Positions 34,581-47,210 are shown, numbered from the stretch's first letter. The stretch is 64,000 bases of DNA from Botryosphaeria dothidea (GCA_011503125.2 WWBZ02000033.1:1860001-1924000), one strand, 5' to 3'. Program-made: numbers and translations. The notes: generated from the letters alone by a model not told the origin.

Positions 34581-35437
34581 CTACGGCTCCGAGTCAATCT
34601 CAGATTTAGTCACAACCTCAAGGGTTTCATCTTTCTCAACCTGATCTTCCGCTTCTCCTTCAGTCTCCTCCGTTTCATGGTACTGGGTACGATCGGAATC
34701 CCACGGCTTTTTGTACCTTGAGCCGTAAACAGTCCTGCCCAGCTCCGTCTTTCTTTTGAATACGTCCAACCAGAACGCACCTGGCGCCGTCAGCGGATCG
34801 TCCCGAGATTCCAAGTCCTCGAACCACAGTTCATCGGAGTCCCAGCACCATATGTCAATGTACAGCTTCCTGAAGCCCGAGTTCTCAGGCAGCCGCTCGT
34901 AGATCCAAGCTGCAAGGTGCGTCGGATAATTCTTGGCCCTCTTCACAGCATCAATATAGGCGTCGACCACGGTGTTCTTGAACGTGACATCGCGGATTCG
35001 CTCGCCCAGACAAAACAGGTGAAACAGCGTCTCAGCACCAGGCTGGTCGATAGTGCCGTCATCGCACTTGACGAGCTCATGGGCGCGCAGATCCTTGAAG
35101 ACAGCTTTGGAGTTCTTGGAATAGAGCCATTGGGCGTACAGCTCGAACAAGTGAGGCTCCTCGTCGGGGAGGTTCAGAGCATCTTCGTTGCGATAGCGGC
35201 GGAAGAGAGAGGAAGAGGCGCTGGCGAGATCTTTGTGGAGCTTGAAAGGCTCGGTGTCGTTACCAATGTAGACGTCCATGAGCGGGCCGCGGAAGCTGGC
35301 AGAGCGATGGTGAGCTGGGCTTTAGGAATGGCAGGTTCCTGCGGAGGAAAAGATTGGACGTACCTCAGATTTGAGCGGGTGAGTGGTTGCGTGGATGTGG
35401 AGCCGGAAGAGGGCAGTGTGCTGGACCGGACGTTCAT
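34581..35437 (-). CDS. BTB/POZ domain protein, acidic C-terminus
   Basis: The main exon (34,581-35,319) encodes a BTB fold: VYIGNDTEPFKLHKDLASASS, then LPDEEPHLFELYAQWLYS, and LGERIRDVTFKN. The C-terminal tail is rich in Glu and Asp. A 44-bp intron (35,320-35,363; GTACGT...AAAG) joins a Ser/Thr-rich first exon from the ATG at 35,437 in phase, giving 270 residues. Starting directly at the ATG at 35,279 (232 residues) is an alternative. Fungal BTB proteins of this kind are numerous and mostly uncharacterised. It is distinct in sequence from the BTB gene at 27,773. Confidence 0.75.
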
Positions 35438-35818
35438 GCTTGAGTAGAAGGTATTCAGTGGCCTCTGAGGACCGACAAGGCCTTCAGAAGCGTGCGAGTG
35501 TCGCGGGTTGCGCAGGTCGAGGCGATTGCAAACAAGGCAGTCGGGGTGGCAAGCAGGCGGGCTCCGCCCCTGCTTTAAAGGTTGCGTGCGCAGAGCTGTA
35601 CCTTCCCGACACTTCGCTAGTTTGAGCGGGTGTTGCCTAAATTGAGCGATCGACCCAGGCTGATCCTGTGAGACCTTGCCTGGGAAAGGTCGAAATTTCG
35701 ATTTGAACACAAACAAGTTCCTCGATAGAGAAAAGAACGAATATGGAGAGAGATAACTAATCCAAGTTCCCGCGAAATACCTCACAATGCTTGAATGTGG
35801 CAAAGTTATGTTATATCC
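35438..35818. other. Intergenic, promoter of the BTB gene
   Basis: 381 bp between the BTB start and the stop of the next gene, both on the minus strand. No conserved element was recognised. Confidence 0.5.
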
Positions 35819-36940
35819 TCAAATCGGTCTGTCCTTCTTGGTATCCTTGGTCCCTAGAATCTCGTCGACATCGTTTTCCCTCCTTTCCTCAAGATTCTTT
35901 TGCCTCCTCACAGCATTTCTCGCTTCTCTCTCCTTATACGCCAACTCCGCCTCCTGATCCACAATCTCCTGCATCCGCTTAACGGTTCTCTCCGTTTCCG
36001 CCTTCTGTGTAGTCAACTGCGTGTTTATCATCCTCACAAACCGCAACGGCTCCGATGCCCACGATACTCCATGGAAAGCACCGTTCCCCCCTCGCCCGTT
36101 GGCAACCCCATCCGCCGTATCCCCGGTTTGAACATCGTACGTATCCAAATCCTTCACGCCACAGACCTCTGAGACGATCCTGTCCCACTCGTCCTCCAGC
36201 TTTCCCAGCTCCGCCCACTCGTCCTCCGACTTTTCCCGCACATTCAGCCGCCGCTGCCGCTGCTTCACCTTGTCCGTCAGCACCCGCGACAGGCTGCGCG
36301 GCTGCGGCTTGCCGATTCGCAGTACCGGGAAGAGGTTTGCTGAAAACAGGTGCGGGACCTGTCGGATTCCGGTGCCGCCCAGTTCGGAGAGAGGGCGCGG
36401 GCGCAAGGCGAGCACGGTCTGCTCTGGCGGAGGGCAGGCTTCGGGGGAGGGGTCGAGGCGCTTCAGGCCGGGTTTTCGTCTGGGAGGACCTGTGAGGTGC
36501 GGAGGCGCGGATATGAGAAGGCTCGTTAGGAGGGTAGCGGCTTCTTGTGCGGAGGCATCGGCATGTTCTGTGGCGGAGAGAGAGGCTCGGTCCAGTGTAT
36601 CGAGCAGCTCATAGCCGGTCGTGAATGCGAGCTTGAGAAGCCGCGAGGAGTGGACGTGGCGATTGCGTCGGAATTTGTTGCGCACGATATTGCGGAGGCC
36701 GGCACGTTGGTCGTCAGCCAGCGGGAGGGATGGGGCGGCGCATTGTGTGAGGAGGGCGCGGTAGAGCGCGATGGCTGCGAGGGCGGTGGTGGTTAGCTTG
36801 ACAGAGTTGAGCGCCGCGAGTGGGAACCATTCCTAATTGCTAAATATGCGAAAGAGGACTGAGGGGAATTGATCTAGAAGGAAAGACATACCAGCTACCC
36901 GATGTGCTCCTGAGCGACGGGGAACCACAAACTTCGGCAT
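35819..36940 (-). CDS. LYR-motif protein (Complex1_LYR-like, probably DUF1763 family)
   Basis: The exons 36,899-36,940 and 35,819-36,832 are joined by a 66-bp intron in phase, giving 351 residues from MPKFVVPRRSGAHR. An L-Y-R-A-L-L motif near residue 40 and the following basic helix (VRNKFRRNR, LLKLAFTTGYE) match the LYR fold of mitochondrial assembly factors. These factors typically contact acyl carrier protein and Fe-S or respiratory complex subunits. A central block (FPVLRIGKPQPRSLSRVL) recalls the fungal DUF1763 family. A charged coiled-coil tail with KEREARNAVRRQKNLEERR follows. It starts at the second of two nearby ATGs because only that one keeps the splice in frame. The family name comes from memory of the motif order and was not searched. 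Confidence 0.75.
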
Positions 36941-37418
36941 GCATGTGTTGGACGGGCCATGGGATTGGAGCTGGTCGTGCGATCCTCGCCGGAGATTTTG
37001 CGAGTCGCGCGTCCGACGCGCATCACGTGGCTATGAGGTCATAAGTGCTGCGGCCCCCATGCGAATTTGCGGAGTCCTTCGGAAGATTTTCTTAAGGTCA
37101 GGACCACGATAGATGAAAGCTAAATAAGGTTAGGGTGTTGGACGTGGCTTATCACTCGAACCGTGTAGCAAGTGATTAACAGCTTGGCACTTCTGAAGAG
37201 CACGAGAGTCAGAGCGTGCATGCTGTTAAAAGTCATTGATTTCGCCCAGCTCATTGCTTATTCTCCATCAAGCCTTAAACTCCACGCCCATGCAGGGGTT
37301 GAAACATATGTTAGGTCCGGTCATCACACTGAGCCAGCGCTCCATCCTTCAATGTTGTGCAATTGTTCCAATCTTACGGCAGCTGTATAGCGCGGATGCC
37401 TTCAAACGATGGGACCAA
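36941..37418. other. Intergenic, promoter of the LYR gene
   Basis: 478 bp between the LYR start and the stop of the Mms2-like gene, which lies on the same strand. GC-rich near 36,950-37,060, otherwise featureless. No gene seen. Confidence 0.5.
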
Positions 37419-38016
37419 CTAGGAGTAGGTAGAGCCTTCCGGGGGCTGCGGCAACTTCTTGTGTTGGGGCAGAGCCATGTACCTAGCGTTGTTAGCATGG
37501 TCCCTGCAAAGAAGACGCTCAACATTCACTCACCTCCTCAGCTCAATCAAAATTGTCTCCATAGTAAACTCCCTCTTCCACTGCGACAAGCAGGGGAGCT
37601 TGGTAGGATCGACCTGTTACCCTTCTCTCAGCCAGCCTGTCCAAGCCAAATCATATCAAGCTTCGGGCATTTATACCTTTCCGTTGCTCTGGCTCACACA
37701 GGGAACGTTGATCTTGGAAACGAACGTCACCTCTGGCGGGACGTCAGGATAGTTCTCGCCGCAGTGAATCTTGACACTGTATATGCGGTTCTCGTGTACA
37801 CTCTGCGACGCGTAAAGAGTTAACCTTGCGAGCAAACGGCGAGGCTGGAAGAAGGGTATGTACGTGGGGAGGGCCGAGAATGGTGCCGTTCCAGTTGGAC
37901 ATGAGCAGGTCGTCGCCATTCTCCAGACCGTAGGAGCAGGCTTCGGCGCCCAAGCCCTTCTCGCCCTTCTCCAGCTCTTCCAGCAGGCGGAAGTTGCGCG
38001 GCACTTTGGCGCCCAT
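37419..38016 (-). CDS. mms2: Ubiquitin E2 variant (Mms2/Uev1)
   Basis: Four exons (37,864-38,016, 37,677-37,802, 37,534-37,613, 37,419-37,482) give 140 residues, the usual size. The hallmark sequence is present: [52 protein letters not shown] and the C-terminal [10 protein letters not shown]. The UBC fold lacks the catalytic cysteine, as in all UEVs. The protein partners Ubc13 to build Lys63-linked ubiquitin chains in error-free post-replication DNA repair, for example on PCNA. It is transcribed away from the Mon2 gene with 388 bp between the start codons. Confidence 0.95.
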
Positions 38017-38404
38017 CTTGTACAGCGGGGTAAATTCGGTCGGCGGGGTGTGTTATGAATGTGCGGTCGCAGTCGAGAGGGAGGAGATGGCGGAGAGGGT
38101 GTATCCAAGTAGAGGGGTAGCGAGAGTGGCTCGGCGCTGCGCTGGATGCCGTGGATGTTGTGGTGGTGGAACACGCAGAGAGGCGGTGATGGTGGTAGAC
38201 TATGGCAGCCCACTTCGGGCGTGGGCGTTTACAGTTCGCAGGGCTAGGCCGGGCAGGAGCTGTGCAGGGATGCGGCTTGGCGCCGTTGCCGTCGCCGTCG
38301 CCGGAGGGTGTCGCTTCACGTGTCGCAGCGCAACTGAAGCCACGCAATCATCCTCCTCGACCACCAGCCTGCCTCCCGATGCTGCCACGCTGCCAAACGA
38401 GGCC
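38017..38404. promoter_or_regulatory. Shared divergent promoter of mms2 and mon2
   Basis: 388 bp separate the two divergent start codons. Both transcripts must start here. The region has no obvious TATA box and is moderately GC-rich near 38,200-38,300. Inferred from layout only. Confidence 0.55.
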
Positions 38405-41400
38405 ATGACCGCCCAGATCCTCTCCGGCGAGCTGGCCAACCTCGTCAATGAGTCCAAGAGGAAGAATCCCGACTTGCGCAGCGTATGCGACCACACATTC
38501 CCCAGTTACCCATTTCCGGCTGACTCGAGCTTGCTCAGGCGGCAGACAAGTCACTGCAGGACCTCAAATCTCTGCCATCCACATCGGAGGCCCAGCTAGC
38601 CGCCGGTTGGTACTGTCTTTCCCCAAAAGTTGCAATTGTGCCTGACTGATACTGGAAGAGACTTGAACCGACGCCCCCAATTCATCGATCCGTTCGTCAA
38701 GGCATGCCAGACCCAAAATGCCAAGTTCGCAGGGTCCGCCGTTGTGTGCCTCCAGCGCCTCATTGTCATGTGCGCTGTGCCACGGGGTAGGCTTAAAGAG
38801 GTCCTTGATGGTTTCCGCGACTGCAGCCAACTGAGTAATTACCATGACCATGACGTCTGCCGCCGAAACCGGTAAACTGATGTTGCTCTAGGCCTGGATA
38901 TTCAGCTCAAGATCCTTCAGGCCCTGCCATCGCTCATTCAAAATTATTCTGAAGACGTCCGTGGCGAGCTTCTGTCAAGCGTCCTGCAGGTGTGCTCCAC
39001 GTTGCAAACCGCCAAGAACCCTGTTGCAAGTGCAACTGCCGCCGCCACTTTGCAACAGCTTGTCATCTCAACCTTTGAGAAAGTAGTCGTCGAAGATGGT
39101 AAGCTCACCCTTCTGCAAGGTGTGAACGCTGCTGACAGCTGCCGTGACAGAGAAACAGCTACAGATTCCAACTGTAACTGAAGTCCGTGGAGATGAGGGT
39201 AACATCTCCGTACGACCATCAGCCAATGACGCCTACAAGGTGAGCAATGTTGCATCATGAATCGCAGTGAGGTTATTGACGGCGACTAGGTATTTCGTGA
39301 TATTTGTCTCCTCACTGAAGGTGGCAAACCCCAGTCAATACGCTTCTCGGCTATCTCTCAGGCCTCTGGGCTAGAGTTGATTGAGGCAGTCTTGAGCAAT
39401 CATGGTAGCCTATTCATGTCTCATGCAGAGCAAGCATTCATTCTCCGCTCGCATATTATGCCGCTCATCATCAAGAGCCTTTCTGAGCGCCTCACCTTTT
39501 CAATTACTCTACGGATTATGCGAGTCTTCAACCTCATCCTCAGACAGCAATTGACCGTCGTGCCTTCGGAATGCGAAATGGCACTCGGTCTACTCAATCA
39601 TATGCTTGATCCGGATGCTGCCGCTTCATGGAAACGTGCCATGTGCATGGAAATCTTCCGAAACATCTATGCCGATCCCAACCTCATCATCCAGATCTAT
39701 GCACAATACGACGCCCTGGAAGGCAAGAAGTCAATCATCAGAGACAATCTTGCAGTCTTCGTGCGCCTCTCCACCGAAAAGCCCGCTCTTATCGGGCTTG
39801 GTCAGCACTCTACCGCCCCAGTCAACGCTCCTCCAGAAGAGGACGTTTTGCCAGATGCTCAAGCCGCACTTGAGGCTGGCGCTGTTGGGATTATCGGTGG
39901 AGCTCCGAATATTTCAAGTGTTCCCGGAATCAGTACCCAGTGGAGTACGCTGAGGATTCCATGTATGGACCATTTGGACAAACAAGAACCACCAGCCCTG
40001 CCTGAAACTTACATCTACAGCTTGGTCCTGAGCTGTATCAATAACTTCTCAGAGAGCCTTGCCAAGTTTATCCTTCCCCTGACCGTGCATAAAGAAGGCC
40101 GTAGGAAGAAGGGTAAGGGCGAGGCTACGTCGAACCAGGAACCTCCTAGTACATCAATCGAGGAGAAGCCCAAGAGTCGCATGGCTAGATCCCAGTCATT
40201 CCGGCGGAGAACTGTACCAATCAATCCTCTGGAGTTGAAGAACAACCCCGCAGAAGAAGCGATCAAGATGACGGCGGAATCTATCAACGACTGCTGGCCA
40301 GCGGTCCTTGCAACTTGCTCAACATTCCTCAACGCAGCTCTCGACAACGAGTACTATCATGATCTGGTTCGGTCCATACAAAAATTCACCCAAATTGCCG
40401 GTCTTCTACGCCTCTCGACACCGCGCGATGCTTTCTTGACCACACTCGGGAAAGCGGCCGTCCCTCCGACAGTGTTCACAGCAACCGTCTCCAACCCAAA
40501 GACCTCCGGCACCGAGACTCCTACGATGTACAGTAACAAAGGAGTTCTGCTAAGCGTTGACAGTCTTGTCAACCAGGGATCAGACAAGAACCGGCGCACG
40601 TCTACAGACTCTGGTCCACCGACTCTCAGCACACGCAATCTACTCTGCCTCAGAGCGTTGTTAAATTTGGCAATTGCTCTCGGCCCAACTCTGGAGTCTG
40701 CCTGGTCTATCATCTTTGAGACCCTGCAACAAGCAGATATGATCATGGCGGCGGCCAATTCTACAAGCAGTGGGCGTGACCGTAGGGGCAATCGCTACGA
40801 CGGCGGTGCTATGGCTCAAATTATGGGCCCTGAGGTCGCTGCCGTGCAATCTGCGGCAACACGATTGTTCGAAAGCACCGTCGATTTCCCCAACGAATCT
40901 TTCGTGCAGGTTTTGAGATCACTTTGCTCGTTGCTTGAAGGAAAGCCTAGCCCAGCAAATGCTACTCTGGGTACTTCAGCTCCAAGTTCTCACGAAAGGA
41001 AGCTTAGCAACTTCGGGCTCGAGATCAAGACCGAGCTTCATGTCCAGGACTATGTCTTCTCTTTGAACAAGCTCGGTGATCTCGGATCCCTCAATGCCAA
41101 CCGTCTGATCAGCTTCGAGCCTGATATAAGTGGCTGGTCGTTACTGGTCAGAGCTTTGGTGTCCGTGGCGAGCAGTTCAAAACTAACAAGTTCGGTGCGC
41201 CTTCTCTCAGCTGATGTGCTCAGTCGTCTCGTACAGGATGTTGCCGAAGAGACACAAGCAGAAGGCCAGCCCTTGAAAAATGAGATTCATGCAAGGGTTC
41301 TTTCAGCACTCCAGCTGGTTGTAGACTCCCTGTATGAAGGTGCTAATGATCCGGAAGATGAACTCGATGAGACCGATATTGAGGTTCATGTCGTTGTTCT

Positions 41401-43794
41401 TGATGCGTTGAAGAGCATCCTCGAACAATCCGGAGACTCGCTTCAAGTTGGCTGGAATTCTGTTTTCTTGCTTGCACGGAGCGTGTTCATCGGATTCGGG
41501 ACTCATATCCAAAATGGTGAATCCGAGGACGGAGTACAGGTGGCTACCATTCCAAAGTCATCAGAAATGATTGCTACAAAACTCGGAAGACTATCTTTCA
41601 GCTCTGTGCAACTTGTTTGCTCGGATTTTCTTACCTCTATACCCGATGACGCAATTTTCCTGCTGCTGGATCTATTGTATTTTTTCTGCAACCAAGACGA
41701 GGATCTCAACATCTCATTGACGGTAAGTTGGCTTGTTCATATCGAAGAAAAAAGGTATTCTAAAAAGCTTGACAGACTATCACTTTCTTCTGGAACGTTT
41801 CTGATTACCTGCACGGTCGTGCCGATGCAGCTGCAATGGAGGAACTTGCCACAAAATCCATTAACGCCTCCAACCCAGAGGAGCAGATCAAAGAAGGCGT
41901 ACAGATGCAATCGATTCCAGCCATGTGGATGCATCTCCTGGAGGGCATCGCAACCATTGCCCACGATCGACGAGCTGAGGTCAGGAACGGAACTTTGCAT
42001 ACACTTCTCCGAATCTTTGACAACTACGGAGATCAACTCTCCCCGGCATCATGGAATCTCTGTCTCCGCGTGATCATGTTCCGTCTGCTGGACTTCGACA
42101 TCAAGCAACATCAAGCATTTCGCTCAACTAAAGCAGACTCGGAGGAAGCAAACTCCTGGGTTGAGACGAGTCGCATCATCCTCAACGGACTTGTGAAGCT
42201 CTTCAGTGCATATCCCGAAAGTATCCTCATTGCGCCCCGGTTCTCAAGTCTCTGGGAATCCATGCTGGTATTCTTCCGGGAATACTTGGCCTGCGGCTCA
42301 CAGGCTGTCAACGCTGTCACTTTTGATGTAATTGCTGGACTTCTCAACAAGCTTGAAACAGCGGAAGCCGTTGGTGAAGGAGCTGTTCGGAAAGCGTCAC
42401 AAATATGGCTTGATAACCCACCCACCAGTGATCCAGAATACCCTTCGAAGACTGAGAACCATGACGCTTATCTAGCTTACGTCCATTGTTTCAGGGAATT
42501 CTACCGCTTGATTGGCACAAAGCTGGACGATAACGCCCTTTCACGAGTGGCCTCTAATCTGCGTACTTGTATCGTAACAGAAGACGCGACGGCCTATACT
42601 TCGGACAGGGACATCCTCACCCCTCTACAGAAGCAGGTGCTTGAGAGCATCAAAATTATCAAGACAGGCTTTGAAGGCGCCCCCACAGTTCTGATAAAGC
42701 TCTTGGCGGACTTTACAGCACTTCCGTTCGGCAGACCTCCACCGATTGGAAGCCGGGACGGCAACACTTTCGTTGCTTTGAGCAAGACATCCATGGACCA
42801 CATCCAACGGCTAGTTACGGAGCATATTGCCAGCACGGAGTTGTTCAACCAAGGTGCTCTTCTTGCCACCCTTCAGAGTCTCGTCATCCCAGTACGACTC
42901 AAGTATGAGTGGAAAGTGCAAGGCAAAGCTCCAAGCCTATGGCAGAAAGCCACTACTACATCTTTGAACGTCCTAGGGCCTGCTCTAGCCAATGCTCAAA
43001 GGCTATCAATCAGCCATGACAAAATGATTCCCATCTGGCAGGAGATCGTGGCTATAGCAAGCGGCATCTCACGCGCCGACCCCACCGCGGCGCCTTCACC
43101 CACAGTCATCCTAGAAGATGAGGCTTTCGACATTAGGTCTCTAACAACACTCCGGGACATCATCACCCCCGGCCTCGGGGCGTCATACATCCCAGACTCG
43201 ATCCGCCGCGCCTATACCTCTACCCTCTTCCACACCTCCCTCATCCATCCGCCTACTGTCGACGAGATTACATCCGACTTCGCCACCTCACCTCCCCTAT
43301 CTTCTCTCTACCAGATCCGCCATGGTCGCACCCGCGATCCATCTCCAACCCCTCGCGCACGCATGTCGTACTTGTGCCTCCGCGAACTCCTCTCACTTGT
43401 GCGTCGCGCTCCTGTGGACGCTGAATACCGCACCGAGCGAGTCGCCCTCGCCCGCGCAGCGGCCCCTTTCCTCATCCTCCGCGCCGCCCTGCCCATCAAA
43501 TCATACATCGCCGATCAGCCGTTGCGCGGCCGCATGCCGCAGCCACAGACGCAGCGCGAGGAGCTGTTATTCGTCCTGGAGCAGTTGCAGGACTTGGAGT
43601 GCGAGGAAGAGGCAATCCCGGAGACAGAGAGTGTAAGTGGAGGTGAGGGGAAGAGGCATTTGCAGAGGGTCTATCCGTTGGTTGTGAGGGCAGTAGGCGT
43701 GGCTGGTGGGGCGGGCTTGGAGGAGAGGGAGGTTGTGAGGAGTTTGGAAGGGGTGTTGGGGGTTGTTGGAAGTGGATTGTTTGGTGAGGGGTGA
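38405..43794 (+). CDS. mon2: Mon2-like Golgi/endosome scaffold protein
   Basis: Seven exons (38,405-38,482; 38,539-38,605; 38,661-38,834; 38,892-39,098; 39,151-39,239; 39,290-41,722; 41,776-43,794) give 1,688 residues, in the range of Mon2. The N-terminal DCB-type helical domain (MTAQILSGELANLVNESKRKN, RRPQFIDPFVKAC) is followed by the HUS-box-like region (FRDICLL, LELIEAVLSNHG) and long HEAT-like helices. The DUF1981-type block and the TFFWNVSDYL motif span the last intron. Mon2 resembles large Arf-GEFs but lacks Sec7. It acts at the late Golgi with the flippase Neo1 and Dop1 in endosome-Golgi traffic. The five upstream exons are short, as is common in filamentous fungi. Confidence 0.92.
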
Positions 43795-44238
43795 GGACCA
43801 CGCTGGTGAGGGTTGCGGAAGGAGTGGCCACTCTGCAAAGGAGAAAATTGGTTTTCGTGTGTGGCGTGTGTTACGAGAGATTGAGGAAACGGCGATTGTA
43901 CTAGTATTAACCAATTCTACGGCCTAAAAAAAGTAATTCAACTCGTGAACTTCCTCACCCGCGGGTATCATAGTGTTCGACTAAACCGTCATTCAGCCTC
44001 AAGACATAGAAATATTCTGAGCTGCCTGGGCACATGTTATTGTTAGGGCTATTTAGCTCTGTGCGACCGTCCGTAACCTTCGTTCGCCCTTCTCGAAATG
44101 TGTATACGCGTACAGGCACCCTTGCATTTTCAGCTCAGCTCTCCTTACTATGAGAAGTTCACTTAAATGGACTACTCTCTAAGAGATCCCAACCTCCCGG
44201 ATTCACATAGTCAATTCTGTGCAAAATCGATCAGCACG
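43795..44238. other. Intergenic region
   Basis: 444 bp downstream of mon2 and upstream of a small gene. A CCTAAAAAAAG stretch lies near 43,923. An alternative upstream ATG for the next gene is at 44,167. Nothing else supported. Confidence 0.5.
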
Positions 44239-44897
44239 ATGGGCAGTTCTCAATCAACCCCCGTACCTGCGCCGGCACTCATAACCGGGCCCATTGGCAA
44301 CTGCACGCCTCCGGGCGCGAACCTTTGCACCTTGCTCATCTCCACGTCAATGACTTCGTGTGACCAGCCAGGGCCGCCAGCGGACCCTCAGACGTGGTAC
44401 GTAAGCAACAGTAGAGGGTTCATTGCCGCAGATAGCAGCTGCCACAACATCACCACTTCTGTGATCGCCGAGAAGGACCCTTTAGGCTGGCACCTGAACA
44501 TGACCACCCGGTATGTGCCCAAATAAACCAGAAAAAGGGCCATGCATCGGCTGAATACTTTTACCGTGCAGAGATGGGGATATTGAGTTTTGGGCAGGCA
44601 CGGTAAGTGGCTTTGCACCTTCTGTGACCGCGTTCTGCCCAAATCTGACTTTGGTCCCTTTATCCAGATTGATACCGGGGATACGAAGGGTATCAAGTTC
44701 CATTATGAAGGTCAGAACGGCGACGACCAGATGGTGGAACAGGATAGCTGCAAGAAGACTACGCACGGCATTGTAAGTTGCTTCTGATCGAATGTGATCG
44801 AAGAATACTGACGCAGGAAAGGATCCGCCTACTGATGTTTATCAGTGCAATTACAAATGCAACAAAGGGTAACTGGAGAGGGTGTGAGCGATATTGA
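44239..44897 (+). CDS. Small hypothetical protein, possibly N-myristoylated
   Basis: Four exons (44,239-44,510; 44,572-44,602; 44,668-44,772; 44,817-44,897) with consensus splice sites add to 162 residues in one frame. The N-terminus MGSSQS fits the myristoylation consensus (Gly2, Ser6). Six cysteines are spread through the protein. There is an Asn-Met-Thr sequon and a patch of acidic residues (GQNGDDQMVEQD). I do not recognise a family. An in-frame ATG at 44,167 would add 24 residues and bury the myristoyl signal. Retaining the third intron would end the protein a few codons after the third exon. Confidence 0.55.
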
Positions 44898-45506
44898 ACC
44901 GAGGTGAGCCATCGTCGGCAATTAAGAACATGCGGGTGTGCATGAAATTATTTCAAGGTTCAATGTTACACCATGATTTTAGGGTTCTGCCTTCATTGTG
45001 AGAGACATGAACGCGGTACTATTCAGACCCTAAACGCATCCGCTGCACCAGCAGAACGAGTTGGTCTTGCATGCGGTGAAACCGGCGGTGGCCTAAAGTT
45101 TGCCTGCAAATCATAAGCTGAATTTGCCAAAACGGAAATCCTTGCGAGCTACCGGATTTGATCAATGTAGCACGGGGTACGAAGAGATAAGCAGACTACG
45201 TCACATAGAACCTCCCTGCACAGTCGAGTGTCAGGCATACTTCTCGATTTAAGCCTCGATCCGCTAGGCTTGTGGCTGTCTTCACTACGAGGCTTATGTG
45301 AATAGACCAGCTCTGTTGCGGACATCTGAATTAATGTCGTGTGAATGGACCTGCTCGTGCCTTTACGAGGCTTAGTGTATGTAAGCACTGGGGCTTTCTG
45401 ATCGGACGTGCCTTGACGGGATCTGATCTGAATTCTACTCTCAGTCATGTTTAAAATAAGCCGAAGACCCCATCGCAGATAGTCCTGTTTGTATTCTCAA
45501 AGCCCC
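44898..45506. other. Gene-free interval
   Basis: 609 bp. The reverse open frame at 45,149-45,448 has no recognisable domain or splice partner. The end likely contains the promoter of the Ecm33-like gene. Confidence 0.5.
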
Positions 45507-47016
45507 ATGTGGACTTATGCGAACATCATGATTCACCTACTTGTCCTTGCGTTTTTGAACTCTTCTTTGTTGCGAATGTTCTCGCTGGTGAGTATCTGGC
45601 TACGGAACTTAGTCAGCGTATCCAAATAATGCAGCCTCCACAAAAGTGCTAACGGTCTCAGAATGTTCTATCGCGGGTACTACAACAATCTCAGGGTCCA
45701 GTGAAGCAGCCAACATAGCGACTTGCCGCACTTTCTCAGGCAGCGTGGTGATTGCCACTGATGTCCATTAGTGATGTACGGGAGATCACTGGCACTCTGT
45801 CGGCAAACAATATTCCGGGACTCACTACTCTGTCGGCCGACTCGCTTGAGCGAATAGACAGTTTCGAACTTCAGCAAATGATTGTCCTTCAGGATCTCAA
45901 CTTTCCGAGGCTGTCTACAATTGACAAGATAGACTGGAGCACTCTTCCAGCACTGAAGCAATTGAACTTCACCTCAGGAGTCAATGAAGCTTCCTCGGTC
46001 GATATACAGAACACTTTCCTTTCATCTCTGGATGGCCTCGACCTACAGGAAGTTGACAGCTTCTTTGTCTCAAACAACGAACACCTCCAGGACATATCCA
46101 TACCGTTCAGGAATATCAATGAAGCCCTGGTCCTTTCCTCGAACGGAGACAATCTAAAAGTATCTTTCCCATACCTCGAATGGGCTTTCAACATAACGTT
46201 GCGAGATTTCTCATCCTTGTCGATGCCCTATCTTACGACAATGAACGGATCACTCGGCTTTTATGGCAACAAGGCTTATCCAATTAGCCTCGACAGCCTG
46301 AAGGAGGTTGGTGGTAACCTATCCTTCATCAGCAACGGGAATTTGGACACACTATCGATCCGAGCGCTAGAAAAGGTATCAGGCGCATTCAAAATTGCCG
46401 ATAACCCAGGGCTGGGCAACATTTACATGGATAGCTTGCGCTCTGTTGGAGGAGCTGTGCAATTCTCTGGAGACCTTGGCGCGTGAGTGGAAAACGAGAT
46501 AATTTTTATCTTGCCACGTGCTAACGCTCTTGCACCAGAGTGACCTTTCCCAACCTCACAGACGTCCGTGGAGCATTCACTATCATTTCCTCCAAGGATA
46601 GCATACTTGATGAATGCGGGAAGCTTCAGAGTCTCAGTGGGAGCGGAAATGTTATAAAGGGCAAATTGGTTTGCAAGGGTGCCTGCACAGACATTGAGGA
46701 CGATACCACGTGCCAGTCGCTCTACTCATCCGGCAGTGATACGGATCCGTCTAAAGGGGAAAATTCAACTAAAATTGGAGTAGGTGTCGGCGTCGGTCTC
46801 GGGAGCGCGTTGCTGCTTGCGGTTGTAGGCGCGTTGTTGTATCTCCGCCATCGAAGACGTATGCTTGTTGAAATTACTCTGTCGGACTCGATGGAGAGGC
46901 TTAAAAGCACTTCGAACCTTTACGCCATGGAAATTCCCGACTACCAACGTCATGGAGAGCTGGGTGGAAACTCGATGAACGAGATTGCCATGCCGCAGGA
47001 AGCGCATAAGATGTAG
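45507..47016 (+). pseudogene. Ecm33-like cell-surface protein with transmembrane end, frameshifted
   Basis: The recognisable parts are a hydrophobic leader (45,507-45,587), an N-terminal Cys-containing segment (ECSIAGTTTISG...CRTFSGSVVIAT), leucine-rich receptor-L-like repeats and a Cys-rich closing module. The exons are 45,662-46,482 and 46,539-47,016, with intron ends GTGAGT...CACCAG between them. Two frame problems exist. The leader and the second exon do not join in phase, and the frame after GSVVIAT hits TAG at 45,769-45,771 while the next frame continues the repeats without a stop. The C-terminus is a transmembrane helix (VGVGVGLGSALLLAVVGALLYL) with a basic stop-transfer and a cytoplasmic tail, not the GPI signal usual in Ecm33. 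A sequencing indel is the alternative. Confidence 0.68.
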
Positions 47017-47210
47017 GCGTGGGGTTTGCGGGTTGTTGGAGAAGGAGACATAGCTTTTAGAATCCGGAAGGGTGATATTTCATCGCCTTTGGAGACCTTT
47101 TGATGAACTCCTGAAGGATCAGATTGCACATACATCTCAGACACGCAATCGACGAACAATGCTCCCCCAAAAACCAGACAAACGCACGGAGAGGGCCCCG
47201 AAAACAGACC

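Noticed and set aside
34917..35447. Plus-strand open frame of 176 codons
   Set aside because: Antisense to the BTB exon with no recognisable features.
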